A stretch of 64,000 bases of DNA from NCBI RefSeq assembly GCF_050749885.1, contig NZ_JBOIUB010000007.1:1-64000 (forward strand), read 5' to 3'. The position numbers and the translations under genes were made by a program. Positions 8,173 to 21,604 of this stretch are shown in pieces. The notes under the pieces were generated by a model, which was not told the DNA's origin, did not search any database, and worked only from the letters and a program-made list of their open reading frames with translations. This DNA is from Zooshikella sp050749885. GTDB lineage: Bacteria; Pseudomonadota; Gammaproteobacteria; Pseudomonadales; Zooshikellaceae. Position 1 is the stretch's first letter. Each line of letters begins with the position of its first letter.

Positions 8173-11100
8173 ATGGCATACTCGTTTACTGAGAAAAAAC
8201 GTATCCGCAAGGATTTCGGCAAGCTGCCGCATGTAATGGATATACCCTATCTCCTAGCAATCCAGTTGGATTCCTATCGCAAGTTTTTGCAATCGGGAGA
8301 AAGGGAAAGCCGCAAAGACTATGGCTTGCATGCCGCGTTCAAATCAGTCTTTCCTATTGTCAGTTATTCTGGCAATGCTGCATTGGAATACGTCAGTTAT
8401 AAACTGGGAGAGCCGGCATTTGATGTTAAAGAGTGTCAGCTTAGAGGTATAACCTATGCAGTACCTTTAAGAGTTAAAGTTCGGTTGATTATTTATGATA
8501 AAGATTCAGCCAACAAAGCAATAAAAGATATTAAAGAGCAAGAAGTCTATATGGGAGAAATCCCATTAATGACGGATAACGGTACGTTTGTAATTAATGG
8601 AACTGAGCGAGTTATTGTTTCTCAGCTACACCGTTCTCCTGGCGTCTTTTTTGACCATGATAAAGGTAAAACACACTCTTCTGGAAAATACCTCTATTCT
8701 GCGAGAGTTATTCCTTATCGTGGTTCATGGCTTGATTTTGAGTTTGATCCAAAAGACCTGTTGTATGTTCGTATAGACCGTCGTCGTAAGTTACCTGCAA
8801 CAATATTGCTGCGTGCACTTGGCTATACTGCTGAGCAAATTCTGGACATGTTTTTTGAAACGACAACGTTTCATATGTCAGAACAAGGTATCACGTTTGA
8901 ACTAATTGCTGATCGTCTACGTGGTGAGGCAGCAACCTTCGATATTAAAGATACTGAAGGTAATGTCATAGTTGAAAGTGGTCGACGTATTACTGCTAAG
9001 CATATTCGCCAACTGCAAAAAGCCAATATTAAACACCTTGAAGCACCACTGGAATTTTTAATTGGCAAAGTTATCGCTAAAGACTTGGTCAATCCTGCAA
9101 CGGGTGAAATTGTTGCGCCATGTAATGTTGAAATTACTGCAGACATTATTGAAAAAGCCGTCAATAACAACATTAAGGTAGTTGAAGCTCTTTATATCAA
9201 TGAGCTGGATAGTGGTCCTTATATCTCGGATACATTGAAAGCTGATAGTACTAACAGCCAGTTAGAGGCATTAGTTGAAATTTATCGGATGATGCGTCCT
9301 GGTGAGCCACCTACTAAAGAAGCAGCTGAAGCACTTTTTGAAAATCTCTTTTTCTCAGCAGAGCGTTATGACTTATCTGCTGTAGGTCGAATGAAGTTCA
9401 ACCGTCGCTTAGGTCGCGGTGTTGATGAAGGTCCCGGTGTTCTTGATAACAATGACATCATTGATGTTATGGGATTGTTAGTCTCTATTCGAAACGGTAA
9501 AGGTGAAGTGGATGATATTGATCATCTTGGTAACCGTCGTATTCGAAGTGTAGGCGAGATGGCTGAGAACCAGTTCCGTGTAGGTTTGGTACGTGTTGAG
9601 CGTGCAGTAAAAGAACGCTTAAGCATGGCTGAGTCAGAAGGTTTAATGCCTCAGGACCTAATTAACGCAAAACCTGTTGCGGCTGCGATCAAAGAATTTT
9701 TTGGTTCTAGTCAGTTGTCGCAGTTCATGGACCAGAATAACCCCTTGTCTGAGGTTACTCACAAGCGTCGTGTTTCTGCGTTAGGCCCTGGTGGTCTTAC
9801 TCGTGAACGTGCTGGGTTTGAGGTTCGTGACGTACACCCGACTCATTATGGACGTGTGTGTCCTATCGAAACACCTGAAGGTCCAAACATTGGTTTGATC
9901 AACTCATTGGCAACCTATGCGCGAACCAATGCTTATGGTTTCCTTGAGAGTCCTTACCGGAAAGTTGTCGATGGTATAGTTACTGATGAAATTGAATATT
10001 TATCAGCCATCGAAGAAGGTGAATATGTCGTAGCACAGGCTAACGCTGAAGTTGATGAAGAGATGCGTTTGACAGATGCGCTCGTTAACGTGCGGCATCG
10101 TAATGAGTTTACCTTGATGCCTCCTGAAAATGTTAACTATATGGACGTTTCTCCTCGTCAGGTAGTGTCAGCAGCGGCTTCTTTGATTCCATTCTTGGAG
10201 CATGACGATGCTAACCGGGCATTGATGGGATCGAACATGCAACGCCAGGCTGTGCCTACGCTACGTGCTGAAAAGCCACTCGTGGGTACTGGTATGGAGC
10301 GCAATGTTGCCAGTGACTCGGGTGTTTGTGTGATTGCGCGTCGTGGTGGGGTAATTGAGTCTGTTGATGCGGGTCGTATCGTGATTCGTGTTAATCAGGA
10401 TGAAATTATCACAGGTGAAGCAGGTGTTGAAATTTACAACCTGACTAAGTACACACGTTCTAACCAGAATACCTGTATTAATCAGCAGCCTTTAGTGAAA
10501 ACGGGCGATGTTGTAAACCGTGGTGATGTTTTGGCTGATGGACCCTCAGTTGATATGGGTGAGTTGGCACTGGGTCAAAACATGCGTGTCGCGTTCATGC
10601 CTTGGAATGGTTACAACTTTGAGGATTCCATTCTTATCTCTGAACGTGTGGTTCAAGAAGACCGTTTTACCACTATTCATATTCAAGAACTGACCTGTGT
10701 AGCACGTGATACTAAGTTAGGTCCAGAAGAAATTACTTCTGATATTCCTAATGTGGGTGAAGGTGCACTCTCTAAGTTAGACGAGTCTGGAATTGTTTAT
10801 GTGGGTGCTGAAGTAGGCAGTGGTGACATTCTTGTTGGTAAAGTAACACCTAAAGGTGAAACTCAATTAACGCCAGAAGAAAAACTATTGCGTGCAATTT
10901 TTGGTGAGAAAGCATCTGATGTAAAAGACACATCACTGAGAGTACCTACCAGTGTTAAAGGTACTGTTATTGATGTTCAGGTCTTTACCCGTGATGGTGT
11001 TGAAAAAGACCAGCGTGCTATCTCTATCGAAAAAGCTCAGCTTGATGAAGTCCGCAAAGACTTGAATGAAGAGTTTCGTATTGTTGAGCAGGCAACCTTT

Positions 11101-12246
11101 GAGCGGTTGCGTGTAGCGCTGGTTGGGCAAGCCGCTGAAGGTGGTCCAAACTTGAAAAAAGGTGACATAATTTCAGATGCTTACCTTGACGAGCTTGAGC
11201 ACAAGAATTGGTTTAAGTTGCGCATGGCTGATGATGCCCTTAATGAGCAACTTGAAGCGGCCCAAAAGCAATTGCTAGAGCGTCGTGAGCAGTTAGATCA
11301 ACGCTTTGAAGACAAAAAGAAAAAGCTGCAAAGTGGTGACGACCTTGCACCAGGTGTCCTGAAAATTGTTAAGGTGTATTTGGCGATTAAACGTCGTATA
11401 CAGCCTGGCGATAAAATGGCTGGACGTCATGGTAACAAAGGGGTTATCTCCGTCATCATGCCTGTAGAAGATATGCCTTACGATGAAAACGGCACGCCCG
11501 TTGATATCGTACTTAACCCTCTAGGTGTACCTTCGCGGATGAACGTAGGTCAGATTCTGGAAACTCACCTTGGTCTAGCTGCCAAAGGTCTTGGTGAAAA
11601 AATTAATCGTATGCTGGAGGCACAACGCTCCATTGCTGAAATACGAGAGTTTCTGGATCAAGTTTACAATGGCACTGGAGAAGGCCGTTATGAAGATCTT
11701 AATTCATTAACTGATGAGGAAGTCATTGAGTTGGCTAAAAACCTTGAAAAAGGTGTGCCAATGGCAACTCCAGTTTTTGATGGTGCTAAAGAGAAAGAAA
11801 TCAAGGCATTGCTCCGGCTAGCTGATATGCCTGAATCAGGTCAAATGAGGCTTAGTGATGGGCGGACAGGTGACCTGTTTGATCGGCCAGTAACTGTTGG
11901 CTATATGTACATGTTGAAACTGAATCACTTGGTTGATGACAAGATGCATGCTCGTTCAACTGGTTCTTATAGCCTTGTTACACAACAGCCACTGGGTGGT
12001 AAAGCTCAGTTTGGTGGTCAGCGCTTTGGAGAAATGGAGGTCTGGGCACTTGAAGCATATGGTGCTGCTTATACCCTTCAGGAAATGCTTACTGTGAAGT
12101 CTGATGACGTAGCAGGTAGGACGAAGATGTATAAGAACATTGTTGACGGTGATCACCGAATGGAAGCTGGTATGCCCGAGTCGTTCAATGTACTGATTAA
12201 AGAAATCCGTTCATTGGGCATCGATATCGAACTGGAAAGCGAATAA
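8173..12246 (+). CDS. rpoB: DNA-directed RNA polymerase subunit beta
   Basis: The beta subunit forms one pincer of RNA polymerase and much of the active-site wall. The product has 1357 residues (E. coli 1342) and begins MAYSFTEKKRIRKDFGKLP. The rifampicin-binding cluster reads SSQLSQFMDQNNPLSEVTHK and RRVSALGPGGL, that is wild type at the classic resistance positions. GDKMAGRHGNKG near 1079-1090 is the conserved active-site region shared with beta'. The C terminus reads EIRSLGIDIELESE. The gene is followed by rpoC after 57 nt that contain a small hairpin. Confidence 0.99.
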   Translation: MAYSFTEKKRIRKDFGKLPHVMDIPYLLAIQLDSYRKFLQSGERESRKDYGLHAAFKSVFPIVSYSGNAALEYVSYKLGEPAFDVKECQLRGITYAVPLRVKVRLIIYDKDSANKAIKDIKEQEVYMGEIPLMTDNGTFVINGTERVIVSQLHRSPGVFFDHDKGKTHSSGKYLYSARVIPYRGSWLDFEFDPKDLLYVRIDRRRKLPATILLRALGYTAEQILDMFFETTTFHMSEQGITFELIADRLRGEAATFDIKDTEGNVIVESGRRITAKHIRQLQKANIKHLEAPLEFLIGKVIAKDLVNPATGEIVAPCNVEITADIIEKAVNNNIKVVEALYINELDSGPYISDTLKADSTNSQLEALVEIYRMMRPGEPPTKEAAEALFENLFFSAERYDLSAVGRMKFNRRLGRGVDEGPGVLDNNDIIDVMGLLVSIRNGKGEVDDIDHLGNRRIRSVGEMAENQFRVGLVRVERAVKERLSMAESEGLMPQDLINAKPVAAAIKEFFGSSQLSQFMDQNNPLSEVTHKRRVSALGPGGLTRERAGFEVRDVHPTHYGRVCPIETPEGPNIGLINSLATYARTNAYGFLESPYRKVVDGIVTDEIEYLSAIEEGEYVVAQANAEVDEEMRLTDALVNVRHRNEFTLMPPENVNYMDVSPRQVVSAAASLIPFLEHDDANRALMGSNMQRQAVPTLRAEKPLVGTGMERNVASDSGVCVIARRGGVIESVDAGRIVIRVNQDEIITGEAGVEIYNLTKYTRSNQNTCINQQPLVKTGDVVNRGDVLADGPSVDMGELALGQNMRVAFMPWNGYNFEDSILISERVVQEDRFTTIHIQELTCVARDTKLGPEEITSDIPNVGEGALSKLDESGIVYVGAEVGSGDILVGKVTPKGETQLTPEEKLLRAIFGEKASDVKDTSLRVPTSVKGTVIDVQVFTRDGVEKDQRAISIEKAQLDEVRKDLNEEFRIVEQATFERLRVALVGQAAEGGPNLKKGDIISDAYLDELEHKNWFKLRMADDALNEQLEAAQKQLLERREQLDQRFEDKKKKLQSGDDLAPGVLKIVKVYLAIKRRIQPGDKMAGRHGNKGVISVIMPVEDMPYDENGTPVDIVLNPLGVPSRMNVGQILETHLGLAAKGLGEKINRMLEAQRSIAEIREFLDQVYNGTGEGRYEDLNSLTDEEVIELAKNLEKGVPMATPVFDGAKEKEIKALLRLADMPESGQMRLSDGRTGDLFDRPVTVGYMYMLKLNHLVDDKMHARSTGSYSLVTQQPLGGKAQFGGQRFGEMEVWALEAYGAAYTLQEMLTVKSDDVAGRTKMYKNIVDGDHRMEAGMPESFNVLIKEIRSLGIDIELESE

Positions 12247-12267
12247 CGTTAGCTGGCTTATAGCTAT

Positions 12268-12284
12268 GGGAGGCTTTGCCTCCC
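12268..12284 (+). promoter_or_regulatory. Small hairpin in the rpoB-rpoC gap
   Basis: GGGAGGC (12268-12274) pairs perfectly with GCCTCCC (12278-12284) around a TTT loop, just ahead of the rpoC ribosome-binding site (GAGGAGAGAGG, 12290-12300). There is no T-run, so it is unlikely to terminate. It may affect mRNA processing or stability. Confidence 0.5.
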
Positions 12285-12303
12285 TCAGCGAGGAGAGAGG
12301 ACC

Positions 12304-16518
<4,215 letters not shown>

Positions 16519-16541
16519 TCACCTGTTACGGATATGCGACA

Positions 16542-16571
16542 AAGTGACAGCTCCTTTGTGAGCTGTCACTT
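16542..16571 (+). terminator. Perfect 12-bp inverted repeat behind rpoC
   Basis: AAGTGACAGCTC (16542-16553) and GAGCTGTCACTT (16560-16571) are perfectly complementary around a 6-nt loop. No T-run follows, so this may be an mRNA 3'-end barrier or a Rho-assisted end rather than a classical terminator. Its last two bases overlap the -35 box of the likely str promoter. Confidence 0.6.
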
Positions 16572-16598
16572 GACTCGCACCTACTTGACTTTTACAAT
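16570..16598 (+). promoter_or_regulatory. Probable promoter of the str operon
   Basis: A -35 box TTGACT (16570-16575), a 17-bp spacer and a -10 box TACAAT (16593-16598) lie between rpoC and rpsL, 85 nt before the rpsL start. A second TTGACT at 16585 has no good partner. The predicted transcript would start near 16605, upstream of a hairpin with eight T. Confidence 0.6.
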
Positions 16599-16610
16599 TT
16601 CGCGTCCTTA

Positions 16611-16640
16611 AAAAGGCGGGTTTTTCACCTGCTTTTTTTT
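16611..16640 (+). terminator. Hairpin plus T8 in the rpsL leader
   Basis: GCGGGT (16616-16621) pairs with ACCTGC (16627-16632), with one G:U pair; the stem can extend through AAAG paired with the T-run. Eight T follow at 16633-16640. It looks like a terminator. Because it lies downstream of the best str promoter, it could act as a leader attenuator, or it could end rpoBC transcripts. Confidence 0.5.
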
Positions 16641-16682
16641 GGCTCTTTATTATCCATTAGTTAGTAATTGGAGTTTGCATCC

Positions 16683-17054
16683 ATGGCTACTATTAACCAG
16701 TTGGTTCGTAAGCCTCGCAAACGCAAAGTCGCTAAAAGTGACGTACCTGCGCTACAGGGTTGTCCTCAGCGTCGTGGCGTTTGTACACGTGTTTATACGA
16801 CCACTCCTAAGAAGCCTAACTCAGCGCTTCGTAAAGTATGTCGTGTTAGATTGACCAACGGATTTGAAGTGACTTCCTACATTGGTGGTGAAGGTCATAA
16901 CTTGCAAGAGCACAGTGTTGTGTTAATCCGTGGTGGACGGGTAAAAGACTTGCCAGGTGTGCGTTATCACACTGTACGTGGCAGCTTGGATACCCAAGGT
17001 GTTAATGATCGTAAGCAGGGCCGTTCTAAATACGGTACTAAGCGTCCTAAATAA
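16683..17054 (+). CDS. rpsL: 30S ribosomal protein S12
   Basis: S12 sits at the decoding centre and controls accuracy. The start is the ATG at 16683, giving MATINQLVRKPRKRK; an upstream in-frame TTG at 16668 would add five unconserved residues. The 123-residue protein keeps TTTPKKPNSALRK with Lys43 and GGRVKDLPGVR, both of streptomycin-sensitive type. First gene of the str operon; rpsG follows after 151 nt. Confidence 0.98.
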   Translation: MATINQLVRKPRKRKVAKSDVPALQGCPQRRGVCTRVYTTTPKKPNSALRKVCRVRLTNGFEVTSYIGGEGHNLQEHSVVLIRGGRVKDLPGVRYHTVRGSLDTQGVNDRKQGRSKYGTKRPK

Positions 17055-17205
17055 CGGATGTAGACTCACAGAACAATTTCGTTCTTTGAGCAAAGTTGCT
17101 TATCGGTAAGAGTAAGGCTAAGTGCTATTTTCTGACAGTATAAACAGTAAAAACTGTGGATCTTAGTTTCTTAGGTTCACCCTGAAGACCTATTGAGGGC
17201 TTATC

Positions 17206-17679
17206 ATGCCAAGAAGACGTGTAGTCGCAAAGCGAGAAGTTTTACCAGATCCAAAGTACAAAAGTCAGACTTTGGCTAAGTTTATTAACCATGTAATGGT
17301 TAGTGGTAAAAAATCTGTTGCAGAAAGAATTGTTTATGGTGCTCTGGACAAAGTTGAAGAGCGCACTAAAGGCTCAGAGCCTTTAGATTTGTTTGAAAAA
17401 GCACTTGAGCAAGTTGCTCCAGTGGTCGAGGTTAAATCTCGTCGGGTTGGTGGTGCTACCTATCAAGTACCCGTTGAAGTACGTCCTTCTCGCCGGACTG
17501 CGTTAGCAATGCGTTGGTTAGTAGATGCGTCACGTAAGCGTGGTGAAAAATCTATGGCTTTGCGCTTGGCTGGTGAAATCTTAGATGCTGTTGACGGAAA
17601 AGGTTCTGCAGTTAAGAAACGTGAAGACGTGCATCGTATGGCTGAAGCCAACAAAGCGTTCTCCCACTACCGTTTCTAA
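17206..17679 (+). CDS. rpsG: 30S ribosomal protein S7
   Basis: S7 nucleates assembly of the 30S head and contacts the E-site tRNA. The 157-residue product starts MPRRRVVAKREVLPDPKYKS and has the conserved core GGATYQVPVEVRPSRR and MALRLAGEILDA. In E. coli S7 represses part of the str operon by binding the rpsL-rpsG gap; here that gap is 151 nt and could hold such a site, but I cannot fold it reliably. fusA follows after 18 nt. Confidence 0.98.
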   Translation: MPRRRVVAKREVLPDPKYKSQTLAKFINHVMVSGKKSVAERIVYGALDKVEERTKGSEPLDLFEKALEQVAPVVEVKSRRVGGATYQVPVEVRPSRRTALAMRWLVDASRKRGEKSMALRLAGEILDAVDGKGSAVKKREDVHRMAEANKAFSHYRF

Positions 17680-17697
17680 TGATCAGAGGATAGTGTC

Positions 17698-19791
17698 GTG
17701 GCTCGAAAAACCCCTATTAGTCGCTACCGTAATATCGGTATTTGTGCGCACGTAGACGCAGGTAAAACGACGACTACTGAACGAGTTCTGTTTTATACAG
17801 GTCTCTCTCATAAGATTGGTGAAGTGCATGATGGCGCTGCGACCATGGACTGGATGGCGCAGGAGCAGGAGCGCGGTATTACTATTACTTCAGCTGCAAC
17901 AACCTGTTTTTGGCAGGGGATGAACAAGCAGTTTAGTGAGCACCGCATTAACATCATTGACACTCCAGGACACGTTGACTTCACAATCGAGGTAGAGCGT
18001 TCTTTGCGCGTACTTGATGGTGCTGTAGTAGTGCTTTGTGGTTCGTCTGGTGTTCAACCACAAACTGAAACAGTATGGCGTCAAGCGAATAAATATCATG
18101 TACCACGTATGGTCTTCGTAAATAAGATGGACCGTGCGGGCGCTGACTTCTTTATGGTTGTTGATCAGCTTAAAGATCGTCTAGGCGCTAACGCTGTACC
18201 AATTCAAATCAATATTGGTGCAGAAGACGAATTTAAAGGTGTTGTTGATTTGCTTCTTATGAAAGCCATTATGTGGAATGAAGCAGATCAAGGCATGACT
18301 TACCAGTTAGAAGATATCCCTGCAGACTTGCAAGATGTTGCTGCAGAGTGGCGCGAAAAAATGCTTGAAAGCGCTGCTGAAGCATCTGAAGAGTTGATGG
18401 AAAAATACCTTGAAGAAGGTGATCTTTCCGTTGAGGACATCAAGAAAGGTCTTCGTCAGCGTACACTGGATAATGAGATTGTTCTGGTTACTTGTGGTTC
18501 AGCATTTAAGAACAAAGGTGTTCAAGCTGTACTGGACGCTGTTATTGAGTACCTGCCTTCGCCTACAGAAGTTAAGGCTATTGAAGGTACACTTGATGAT
18601 GATGAAACAGTAGAAACGCGTGAAGCTGATGATAATGCACCTTTTGCTGCATTGGCATTCAAGATCGCAACAGACCCCTTTGTAGGTACATTGACGTTCG
18701 TGCGTGTTTACTCTGGCACACTTTCTTCTGGTGACTCAGTTTTTAATCCAGTCAAACGTAAAAAAGAACGTGTTGGCCGGATGGTGCAGATGCACTCAAA
18801 TAACCGTCAGGAAATTAAAGAAGTACTAGCGGGTGATATTGCTGCATTGATCGGTATGAAGGATGTTACTACAGGTGACACACTTTGTGCTCAAGATAAC
18901 ATTATCACTTTGGAAAGAATGGAATTCCCTGATCCTGTAATTTCTGTGGCTGTTGAGCCTAAGTCTAAAGCTGACCAAGAAAAAATGGGTATTGCTTTAG
19001 GTAAGCTTGCTCAGGAAGATCCATCTTTCCGTGTTGAAACAGATGAAGAGTCTGGCCAAACAATCATTTCCGGTATGGGTGAGTTACATCTGGATATTAT
19101 CGTTGACCGGATGAGACGTGAATTCAACGTTGAGGCGAACATTGGTAAACCTCAGGTTGCTTATCGCGAAGCGTTACGTGGCTCTGTTAATGCTGATCAC
19201 AAGTTTGCTCGTCAGTCTGGTGGTCGCGGTCAATATGGACACGTAGTGATTGAGTTTTCACCTTCTGAGCAAGAAGGTTTGGAGTTTGTCAACGAAATCG
19301 TTGGTGGTGTTATTCCAAAAGAATACATCCCAGCTGTGCAAAAAGGGATTGATGAGCAGATGAAAAACGGTGTCATTGCCGGTTATCCGCTGCTTAACCT
19401 GAAAGCTCGCCTATATGATGGCTCTTATCATGACGTTGACTCCAGTGAGATGGCGTTTAAAATCGCTGCTTCTCAGGCGCTGAAAAAATATGCTCCTCAA
19501 GCACAGCCTGCACTACTTGAACCGATTATGAAGGTTGAAGTGGTAACACCTGAAGATTATATGGGTGATGTTATGGGTGACTTGAACCGTCGTCGTGGTT
19601 TGGTTCAAGGGATGGATGACTCATCTTCAGGTAAGGTGATTCGTGCGGAAGTACCTCTGGGAGAAATGTTTGGTTACGCTACAGACCTTCGCTCTGCGAC
19701 ACAGGGTCGTGCAACCTACTCCATGGAGTTCGAAAAATACGCTGAAGCACCTACCAGTGTTGCTGAGGCAGTAATTAAGAGCAAAGGTTAA
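17698..19791 (+). CDS. fusA: Elongation factor G
   Basis: EF-G is the GTPase that drives translocation and, with RRF, ribosome recycling. The 697-residue product begins MARKTPISRYRNIGICAH and has the P-loop HVDAGKTTT, DTPGHVDF and NKMD. Domain IV includes the GGRGQYGHV segment. Translation starts at GTG 17698 behind AGAGGA (17685-17690). The ORF lies 18 nt after rpsG and 34 nt before tufA, the standard str order. Confidence 0.98.
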   Translation: MARKTPISRYRNIGICAHVDAGKTTTTERVLFYTGLSHKIGEVHDGAATMDWMAQEQERGITITSAATTCFWQGMNKQFSEHRINIIDTPGHVDFTIEVERSLRVLDGAVVVLCGSSGVQPQTETVWRQANKYHVPRMVFVNKMDRAGADFFMVVDQLKDRLGANAVPIQINIGAEDEFKGVVDLLLMKAIMWNEADQGMTYQLEDIPADLQDVAAEWREKMLESAAEASEELMEKYLEEGDLSVEDIKKGLRQRTLDNEIVLVTCGSAFKNKGVQAVLDAVIEYLPSPTEVKAIEGTLDDDETVETREADDNAPFAALAFKIATDPFVGTLTFVRVYSGTLSSGDSVFNPVKRKKERVGRMVQMHSNNRQEIKEVLAGDIAALIGMKDVTTGDTLCAQDNIITLERMEFPDPVISVAVEPKSKADQEKMGIALGKLAQEDPSFRVETDEESGQTIISGMGELHLDIIVDRMRREFNVEANIGKPQVAYREALRGSVNADHKFARQSGGRGQYGHVVIEFSPSEQEGLEFVNEIVGGVIPKEYIPAVQKGIDEQMKNGVIAGYPLLNLKARLYDGSYHDVDSSEMAFKIAASQALKKYAPQAQPALLEPIMKVEVVTPEDYMGDVMGDLNRRRGLVQGMDDSSSGKVIRAEVPLGEMFGYATDLRSATQGRATYSMEFEKYAEAPTSVAEAVIKSKG

Positions 19792-19825
19792 TCAATCTAA
19801 TTCTGATAAGAAGGTATAACTCACA

Positions 19826-21019
19826 ATGGCTAAAGCTAAGTTTGAACGTAATAAGCCACACGTTAACGTAGGTACAATTGGTCACGTTGACCACGGTAAA
19901 ACTACATTGACAGCAGCCCTGACTCGCGTTTGTGCGGAAACTTGGGGTGGTGAAGTTAAAGCGTTTGACCAAATTGATAACGCACCTGAAGAGCGTGAGC
20001 GTGGTATCACTATCTCAACTGCACACGTTGAGTATGACTCTCCAAATCGTCACTATGCACACGTAGATTGCCCAGGGCACGCTGACTACGTTAAAAACAT
20101 GATCACTGGTGCGGCGCAAATGGATGGAGCAATCCTGGTTTGTTCTGCAGCAGACGGCCCCATGCCTCAAACGCGTGAGCACATCCTGTTGTCTCGTCAG
20201 GTGGGCGTTCCTTACATCGTCGTATTCCTAAACAAAGCAGATATGGTTGACGATGAAGAGCTATTAGAGCTGGTTGAAATGGACGTGCGTGAACTGTTGA
20301 ACGAATATGAGTTCCCAGGAGACGACACGCCAATCATTACTGGTTCTGCGTTGATGGCATTAGAAGGCAAAGACGACAACGAAATGGGTGTTTCTGCGGT
20401 TGTTAAGCTAGTAGAAACATTGGATGAGTACATCCCACAGCCAGAGCGTGCCATTGATCAGCCTTTCTTGATGCCAATCGAGGACGTATTCTCAATTTCT
20501 GGTCGTGGTACTGTGGTAACAGGCCGTGTTGAGCGTGGTATTGTTAAAGTGGGTGACGAAGTAGAAATCATTGGTCTGCGTGACACCACCAAGACCACAG
20601 TAACAGGTGTAGAAATGTTCCGTAAGCTGCTTGACGAAGGTCGTGCAGGTGAGAACGTTGGTGCCTTGTTGCGTGGTACTAAGCGTGATGACGTTGAACG
20701 TGGTCAAGTATTGGCTATCCCGGGCTCTATTACGCCACACACTAAGTTTGAATCAGAAGTTTACGTGCTGAGTAAAGAAGAAGGTGGACGTCACACCCCA
20801 TTCTTCAAAGGTTACCGTCCTCAGTTCTACTTCCGTACTACTGATGTGACAGGTGCATGTGAGTTGCCAGAAGGTGTTGAGATGGTAATGCCAGGCGACA
20901 ACGTGCAGATGAAAGTAACATTGATTGCGCCAATTGCGATGGAAGAAGGTCTACGCTTTGCGATCCGTGAAGGTGGCCGTACTGTTGGCGCTGGTGTTGT
21001 TGCTAAGATTATCGAATAA
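19826..21019 (+). CDS. tufA: Elongation factor Tu, copy 2
   Basis: Second EF-Tu gene, last of the str operon. The 397-residue product differs from the first copy only at residue 153 (Asp here, Glu there). At DNA level, codons 7, 11, 15, 17 and 19 and the last sense codon differ silently, while nearly everything between is identical. This pattern points to recurrent gene conversion. A ribosome-binding site AGAAGG precedes the ATG. A strong hairpin follows 31 nt after the stop codon. Confidence 0.98.
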   Translation: MAKAKFERNKPHVNVGTIGHVDHGKTTLTAALTRVCAETWGGEVKAFDQIDNAPEERERGITISTAHVEYDSPNRHYAHVDCPGHADYVKNMITGAAQMDGAILVCSAADGPMPQTREHILLSRQVGVPYIVVFLNKADMVDDEELLELVEMDVRELLNEYEFPGDDTPIITGSALMALEGKDDNEMGVSAVVKLVETLDEYIPQPERAIDQPFLMPIEDVFSISGRGTVVTGRVERGIVKVGDEVEIIGLRDTTKTTVTGVEMFRKLLDEGRAGENVGALLRGTKRDDVERGQVLAIPGSITPHTKFESEVYVLSKEEGGRHTPFFKGYRPQFYFRTTDVTGACELPEGVEMVMPGDNVQMKVTLIAPIAMEEGLRFAIREGGRTVGAGVVAKIIE

Positions 21020-21050
21020 CAACACTTATTTTTAACAGTAAAAAATCTAT

Positions 21051-21079
21051 AAGAGGCTCCGCCAAGGGTGGGGCCTCTT
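21051..21079 (+). terminator. Terminator of the str operon
   Basis: AAGAGGCTCCGCC (21051-21063) pairs with GGTGGGGCCTCTT (21067-21079), with two wobble pairs and an AAG loop. The following sequence ATTGTG is only weakly T-rich, so some read-through into the S10 operon is possible. Confidence 0.75.
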
Positions 21080-21090
21080 ATTGTGCATGC

Positions 21091-21119
21091 TTGACAGAGT
21101 GATGTTGCGAAAGTAGAAT
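21091..21119 (+). promoter_or_regulatory. Promoter of the S10 operon
   Basis: Consensus -35 TTGACA (21091-21096), a 17-bp spacer and -10 TAGAAT (21114-21119) lie 68 nt before rpsJ, just behind the str terminator. The leader of about 60 nt is short compared with the L4-regulated E. coli S10 leader, so that attenuation mechanism is probably not present in the same form. Confidence 0.85.
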
Positions 21120-21186
21120 TTTGCCTCCTTTTGCTATGACAACATCGTGTGTCTAGTGTAGTTCTTTATTCTGGAGTTTTGATCAA

Positions 21187-21498
21187 ATGCAAAGTCAGCA
21201 AATCCGTATTCGTTTGAAAGCGTTTGATCACCGCCTGATAGATGTCTCCACCCAGGAAATTGTTGAAACAGCAAAGCGTACTGGGGCCCAGGTGCGTGGT
21301 CCAATTCCATTGCCTACGAAAAAAGAGCGCTTTACTGTGCTCATTTCTCCTCACGTGAATAAAGACGCGCGTGACCAATATGAAATTCGCACCCACAAGC
21401 GACTTTTAGATATCGTTGAACCAACTGATAAGACTGTTGATGCGCTAATGAAGCTAGATTTGGCTGCTGGTGTAGAAGTTCAAATCAGTCTGGGTTAA
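21187..21498 (+). CDS. rpsJ: 30S ribosomal protein S10
   Basis: S10 belongs to the 30S head and, as NusE, also takes part in antitermination with NusB and NusG. The 103-residue product begins MQSQQIRIRLKAFDHRLID and ends VEVQISLG, the exact family length. An ATG with TCTGGAG upstream starts the gene. First gene of the S10 operon; rplC follows after 106 nt. Confidence 0.98.
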   Translation: MQSQQIRIRLKAFDHRLIDVSTQEIVETAKRTGAQVRGPIPLPTKKERFTVLISPHVNKDARDQYEIRTHKRLLDIVEPTDKTVDALMKLDLAAGVEVQISLG

Positions 21499-21604
21499 CC
21501 ACGAAACATCGGGTGTACATTCCACTGGGTGCGCAACTTAGTGTAACGCTCTGAAATGGGTGGCCATAGTGGGTAATAGCCCCGTACACATGAGAGGTTT
21601 AATC

